In this document: in pieces, positions 60,443 through 64,000 of the stretch
Layout: each line of letters begins with the position of its first letter
Numbering within the stretch: position 1 is the stretch's first letter
NCBI RefSeq assembly: GCF_000411555.1
Contig: NZ_KE150486.1
Span: forward strand, 1,054,001-1,118,000
Length of the DNA: 64,000 nucleotides
Reading direction: 5' to 3'
Source of the DNA: Atopobium sp. oral taxon 199 str. F0494
GTDB taxonomy: Bacteria > Actinomycetota > Coriobacteriia > Coriobacteriales > Atopobiaceae
Position numbers and translations under genes: made by a program
The notes under the pieces: generated by a model
What the model saw: the letters and a program-made list of their open reading frames with translations, nothing else
Told to the model about the DNA's origin: nothing
Database searches by the model: none

Positions 60443-61789
60443 TTACTGTGCAAACAGCCCGCTCTGCCGTGCGGCGTCAGCAAGCTTAAGCGTCACGCAG
60501 GTACCTTTTCCCGGTTTGGAGAGAATTTCCACACCGGATCCCGCGCCGTAGAAACGCTCGACCCGTTCCGAAACGTTTTTGAGCGCGATGCCAGTTCCTT
60601 TTGATTCTTCCGGAACATGGTCGGCATCATCAACTGCAAGCAGATTTTGAACTTGCTTTTCTTCCATACCCAAACCATCATCGGCTACGGCTATAAGAAT
60701 ATCATTCCCGTCTCGCGCGACGTGTACGTCAATATGGAGAGGCCCCTCATCGCGCATAGCATGCCGAACGGCATTCTCAACAATGGGCTGCACCAAAAAG
60801 GACGGAACAAAAATTTCCTCGCATCCGGCCTCTACATGCTCGCTTTCAAGAATGCGGTCCTCGCCAAAGCGGGCCTTCTCAATCGTCAGATAGCTGCGGA
60901 TCTGCGTCAGTTCCTGCGACAGAGAAATAAGAGCATCAGCGGTGCTCTCCAGAGTGCGGCGATACAGCGCTGAAAATTCGCGGAGCAACTTGCGAGCTTT
61001 ATCGGGGTCGGTTCGCGTCAAAGACGCAATGGTATTGAGCGTATTAAAGAGGAAGTGAGGGTTGATTTGAGCCTGCAGCGCCTTAACTTCCGCGCGGGCT
61101 GTCAGCTCAGCCTGACGGTCAAGCTCGTATGAGGAAAGTTGCGTAGAAAGCAGCTGTCCCAGACCTTCCGCAATGGCAAGCTGGGTTCGGTCAATCTCAA
61201 TGCCCCGGCGGTAATAAAGCTTGATAGTGCCCACAGCCTGATCCTGCACCAAAAGCGGCACAATGATGCCAAACGTGCTGCCGCGAGAAGCACTTTTGCG
61301 CTTCAGAACCTGCTGTCGGCTATCGACCGATACAAAGGTTTCCATGCGACGACTTTCAAGCACTTCAAGCGTGGGGCCGGCCACCTTCGCTCCGGGAAGG
61401 TGCGTTGTAGGAATGTCTCCCTCAAAACCAAGCACCCGTTCACGGTCGGTAAGGCCGATAGCGGCCGCGGATGTTTGGGGAAGCAATAACGAGCAGATAG
61501 TCGGTGCGCTTTCTGCAGTCAGGCCGCCGCGCAGATTTTTGAGCGTCTGTGATGCAACCTCAAGGGTTCTCTCAGTCGCCTGAGAACGGTTCGCCTCCGG
61601 TGACGGCATAATAGTGCCGCTCACAATAACAAGCATAGCGAAGCCTCCACCGGCAGCAATGGCGGCTATCAGGTTATTTGATACAACCCCTATGGCGAGA
61701 AGAACCAAAAAGGCCAAGCAGACCAGAAGGAAGATGAGATTTTTCGTACGTTTGTTGTAGGTAGCAAAAGTCTTCATACTGCTGCTCAA
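60443..61789 (-). CDS. LytS/YpdA-like sensor histidine kinase
   Basis: The 448-residue kinase has two N-terminal transmembrane helices (about 15-60), a GAF-like region (about 90-210), the His_kinase block QINPHFLFNTLNTIASLTR with the phosphorylated His near residue 245, and an ATPase domain (VADDGLGMEEKQV, KGTGIALKNVSERVERFYG). The TTG at 61789 overlaps the queT stop; ATG 61777 is an alternative. It signals to the LytTR regulator downstream. The short membrane part suggests it senses through a partner or through the GAF domain. Confidence 0.9.
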   Translation of the reverse strand: MSSSMKTFATYNKRTKNLIFLLVCLAFLVLLAIGVVSNNLIAAIAAGGGFAMLVIVSGTIMPSPEANRSQATERTLEVASQTLKNLRGGLTAESAPTICSLLLPQTSAAAIGLTDRERVLGFEGDIPTTHLPGAKVAGPTLEVLESRRMETFVSVDSRQQVLKRKSASRGSTFGIIVPLLVQDQAVGTIKLYYRRGIEIDRTQLAIAEGLGQLLSTQLSSYELDRQAELTARAEVKALQAQINPHFLFNTLNTIASLTRTDPDKARKLLREFSALYRRTLESTADALISLSQELTQIRSYLTIEKARFGEDRILESEHVEAGCEEIFVPSFLVQPIVENAVRHAMRDEGPLHIDVHVARDGNDILIAVADDGLGMEEKQVQNLLAVDDADHVPEESKGTGIALKNVSERVERFYGAGSGVEILSKPGKGTCVTLKLADAARQSGLFAQ

Positions 61790-62397
61790 AGACTCTGTGA
61801 ATCTGCAAGAGATGCCGGCAGAGGCGTCTTTTTGAGCGCTTGAGCCAGCGGCAAGCCAAGGACGTACAGCACTACCGCCTCACCAAGGCCTGTTGTTACC
61901 AGACCAAAAAGGTACATATACGGATATGATCCGTCGAGGGCGATGTCTGTAAAGGGAATGGTATAAAAGCCCATACCTTGCAGAAGCAAGGGCAAATACG
62001 CGGGAACAATGAGTGCGTTTGCAAGCACCGGTCCCAAGACCGCCAAGGCCGGCGTCTTCCTCAATTTCCAGGTAAGATACGCGCCCACGCCCGTTGCCAA
62101 AGAACCGAAAACAACATCCAGAAGACCCAGCGCTCCGGCACCCGAAAGCGCCATGTTAGCGAGGTTGGCAATCACACAGCCCAAAACCAGCCCTGGAACG
62201 GCTTCGGATGTAAAGAGCGCCAATACACAGAGCGCCTCGGAAACGCGGAACTGAATCGGACCCCAGGCAAGGCTGCCTAAAAAAAGAATTGTAACTAACG
62301 TGAGCGCGGCGTATACGGCGGCAATCATACCAATGCGCGCGATACGACGTGTTCTTTCGATACCATCTTGCGATGGCTGAAGTGCACTATATGACAA
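61786..62397 (-). CDS. queT: QueT-family membrane transporter
   Basis: The 203-residue protein has five to six transmembrane helices and the QueT-like blocks WGPIQFRVSEALCVLALFT and GLVLGCVIANLA, with GLLDVVFGSLATGVGAYL. QueT is an S-component thought to import queuosine precursors. The start is TTG after AAGGGG. Its stop overlaps the kinase start, giving one unit of transporter, kinase and regulator. Specificity is uncertain; no preQ1 riboswitch was recognised upstream. Confidence 0.8.
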   Translation of the reverse strand: MSYSALQPSQDGIERTRRIARIGMIAAVYAALTLVTILFLGSLAWGPIQFRVSEALCVLALFTSEAVPGLVLGCVIANLANMALSGAGALGLLDVVFGSLATGVGAYLTWKLRKTPALAVLGPVLANALIVPAYLPLLLQGMGFYTIPFTDIALDGSYPYMYLFGLVTTGLGEAVVLYVLGLPLAQALKKTPLPASLADSQSL

Positions 62398-62503
62398 AAT
62401 GCAGCCCCTTAACCTATGCTGGCATGCAGGTGTTTATTGAAACAATATCTATAGTAACCGCTAAACGCATCGACGGCAAACGCAATACTTTTATATCAAC
62501 AGT

Positions 62504-63250
62504 TTAGTAGTGAAGGTGCATCCCAGGATATACCATCTCGCGGCGATGTTTCTCATAAGCTGCAACGGCTTCCTCTTCAAAAGCCAGCGGCGTTTCCTGC
62601 TCCCCCATAGCGTCCAGAAACCATCGCATGAGATAGGGATTCAGCGGAAGCAGAGGACCAATAATCCACGTTGCAATGCAGTTGCCCCGGCGAAATCCTT
62701 CGAGCTTGCTTTTCTTGTTGATACCAAATCCGGTTGAATTCTTAATGAAGTACGAGGAGGAGTTGTCGCCTTCAGTAAGCGTGAACTGCATCTTAAAACC
62801 TACAACGTCAAAGTCCTTCTCGCCATTGCCCGGACTAAAAGAGCCAACCTGCACGTCATGAAAACGGCGCGGCATATAGCGCGTGGTCGTATACGCGAAA
62901 AGACCCAGGCCTTCGATACGCGACCCGTCCGGATTGATAATGGCTTGCCCTAAAAGATCCGCCGCGTTTCCCGAGAAGATCATGGGAACACCCGCGTCAG
63001 CAAGCTCTGCCAGGCGATCTTTGTACGGCATGAGGCGTTCAAGCACAAATTCCTGCTGAGCCTCGGTCATGCCACCCAACAAGATGCCGGAAGGAATATG
63101 GTCAACAAAGTAAGGCTTGTCGCCATGCATGGTGTGAACGATGTTCTCCTTGGGAAGGCAGGCTTCTGCGTAGAGGTAGTTGCCATTGTCGCCGCCCTGG
63201 TTTCCATACTCCGGGTACAGAATTTCGACTTTTGTTTCAGGCTTACTCAT
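62504..63250 (-). CDS. gatD: GatD-like glutamine amidotransferase lacking catalytic residues
   Basis: The 248-residue protein matches GatD, the glutaminase partner of MurT: VEILYPEYGNQGGDNGNY at the start, PDGSRIEGLGLFAYTT, and GPLLPLNPYL. But where active GatD has ICGGYQFLG with the nucleophilic Cys it has SGNAADLLG (93-101), and where it has GTYLHGP with the catalytic His it has ATWIIGP (193-199). Both catalytic residues are gone, so it should not release ammonia from glutamine. It overlaps murT by 8 bp, so it is still kept with its partner. Confidence 0.8.
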   Translation of the reverse strand: MSKPETKVEILYPEYGNQGGDNGNYLYAEACLPKENIVHTMHGDKPYFVDHIPSGILLGGMTEAQQEFVLERLMPYKDRLAELADAGVPMIFSGNAADLLGQAIINPDGSRIEGLGLFAYTTTRYMPRRFHDVQVGSFSPGNGEKDFDVVGFKMQFTLTEGDNSSSYFIKNSTGFGINKKSKLEGFRRGNCIATWIIGPLLPLNPYLMRWFLDAMGEQETPLAFEEEAVAAYEKHRREMVYPGMHLHY

Positions 63251-64000
63251 GGGCGGCCTCCATGTCCTTTAAGCGTTCAAGAATTCGCTGGCGGCTGACA
63301 TCAGCAATGCCACCGTTGTAGAGCCCATGCGCGTAAAACACATGCTGCACGGCGGCCAAATCAATACAATCGGCAGTTTCTTCAGGCGTAGACGCCACAA
63401 AGGTTTTCTTGGGATCGATGCCCGCAAAACGCAGCCGAACCAAAAGGTCAAGCGAGGTGTCGCCATACAGAACTACCTGTTTGACACTGGGGTCATTGAG
63501 CACCTCAAAGTCAGTCTGATAATACCAGCCGATATATTCCGTCTGGTCTTTCGCCTTTGCCATATAGGCGTCAGCAATCATGATGACGATAGCTTTGTCG
63601 CCCGGTTGACGGCGCAGGATATCCAGCGTAACCGAAGTAGCGGTGTCATTCTCGCCCTTAGATGCCATGCTGATAAGACGATGACCGTTGTAGTCAATCT
63701 CGTTGTAGCGTGATTCCGCGATGTTGATGTCGCTCTCAAGCGAGCGGGCAATCTGCTCGGGCGTCAGACCCATTTCACGGGCCGTCACGACGCAGGTCAG
63801 CATGTTGTAGAGATTCACGATGGAGTAGCTGTTGAGCCTGTAGGTATAGGCCGGCGCTCCAGGAGCGTTGTTCTCGCGCACGACAAAGGTATGGTCGGTC
63901 TTGTTGACCGAGACAACCTCATAATCAGGATGCGGGTTCGTAAAACCGCATTCCTCACAGGTCGCTTTACCAAGGTGGCGAAGGTGAGCGTAGTCCCACC
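63243..64000 (-). CDS. murT: MurT-like Mur ligase (5' end outside window)
   Basis: Only the C-terminal ~251 codons are present. The N-terminal ATPase region lies beyond 64000. The visible part starts in WDYAHLRHLGKATCEECGFTNP, the MurT zinc ribbon, then has a Mur-ligase middle and the DUF1727 C-terminal domain (IVMIADAYMAKAKDQTEYIGWYYQTDFEVL). With GatD it amidates lipid II in related bacteria. Here the GatD partner seems inactive. Confidence 0.9.
   Translation of the reverse strand, partial: WDYAHLRHLGKATCEECGFTNPHPDYEVVSVNKTDHTFVVRENNAPGAPAYTYRLNSYSIVNLYNMLTCVVTAREMGLTPEQIARSLESDINIAESRYNEIDYNGHRLISMASKGENDTATSVTLDILRRQPGDKAIVIMIADAYMAKAKDQTEYIGWYYQTDFEVLNDPSVKQVVLYGDTSLDLLVRLRFAGIDPKKTFVASTPEETADCIDLAAVQHVFYAHGLYNGGIADVSRQRILERLKDMEAAHE

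Larger units (their letters stand above)
3129..62823. repeat. Dispersed GCGAGAAG octamer family
   Basis: By hand count GCGAGAAG starts on the plus strand at 3129, 7486, 8680, 10403, 15314, 16811, 18782, 21224, 28093, 28740, 30800, 35373, 37085, 37874, 46273, 46977, 52306, 55090, 56847, 61283 and 61694. CTTCTCGC starts at 3869, 7628, 13061, 16997, 21250, 26444, 27189, 29504, 31006, 37341, 38090, 40316, 43825, 45273, 51371 and 62816. About two would be expected by chance. Roughly half have a further G in front. The shorter CGAGAAG is also common with other first bases. Confidence 0.85.

Noticed and set aside
62398-62503. preQ1 riboswitch upstream of queT
   Set aside because: No preQ1-I or preQ1-II core is readable in the ~105-bp leader.
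3129-62823. Octamer as a Chi-type recombination site
   Set aside because: Copies are nearly balanced between strands (21 to 16), while Chi sites are usually skewed along a replichore. Kept only as a weaker alternative.
1-64000. tRNA genes, CRISPR arrays, complete IS elements or prophage genes
   Set aside because: No tRNA T-loop with matching arms, no regularly spaced repeat-spacer array and no transposase or phage protein was recognised.

Overview
The window looks like a chromosomal segment of a host-associated Coriobacteriia species, most likely of the Atopobiaceae (Atopobium, Lancefieldella or Olsenella group). The reasons are the actinobacterial order dnaK-grpE-dnaJ-hspR, a MerR-type HspR, a balanced base composition, MurT/GatD homologs, an arginine deiminase locus and an NRAMP-related protein of the kind known from Eggerthella. 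The species call is an inference. No tRNA, rRNA, CRISPR array or complete insertion sequence was seen; the one RNA gene is the small SRP RNA.

Layout. 1-5.4 kb: 3' end of exonuclease III, a PHP phosphoesterase, an aminotransferase, hpt, tilS and a YycJ-type metallo-hydrolase. 5.5-18.9 kb: heat-shock genes (hsp20, clpB, dnaK-grpE-dnaJ-hspR) with accessory genes between them (RelB/PIN toxin-antitoxin pair, small membrane proteins, a broken and an intact ABC exporter). 19-21 kb: fructose-6-phosphate aldolase-like transaldolase and rmuC. 21.2-30.5 kb: an autoinducer-2 locus made of lsrACDBF facing lsrR-lsrK-cupin. 30.5-38.2 kb: a magnesium-related stretch (MgtE-N/CBS protein, NRAMP-like transporter, CNNM/CorC protein) together with PRC-barrel, YtxH and cyanophycin-synthetase-N-domain-like proteins. 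38.3-46 kb: flavodiiron protein, dxs-like gene, acylphosphatase, FtsX-like permease and an EF-G2 GTPase. 46-51.5 kb: an arginine deiminase cassette (arcA, arcB, YfcC-type antiporter, B3/4 protein) lying between two imperfect ~280-bp direct repeats. 51.4-64 kb: an ABC-2 exporter, DedA protein, SRP RNA, pgi, thioredoxin, PAP2 phosphatase, metallophosphoesterase, a LytS/LytR-like two-component system joined to a QueT-type transporter, and gatD-murT.

How the genes work together. The same ATCTAAGTGT element lies upstream of hsp20, clpB and dnaK and is a good candidate HspR operator, so the three loci probably form one regulon. The lsr block can import AI-2, phosphorylate it, sense it and break it down, but luxS is not in this window and a cupin stands where LsrG would be expected. 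The arc cassette can convert arginine to ornithine, ammonia and carbamoyl phosphate; carbamate kinase is not present here.

The most unusual signal is not a gene. The octamer GCGAGAAG (or its complement CTTCTCGC) occurs at least 37 times by hand count in 64 kb, where about two are expected. It appears on both strands, in several reading frames and between genes, and two copies form one terminator stem. This resembles a DNA uptake signal or a comparable genome-wide recognition sequence. Other observations worth pursuing are a GatD homolog lacking both catalytic residues, an orphan cyanophycin-synthetase N-domain carrying an HxxEH zinc motif, and the repeat-flanked arc cassette.
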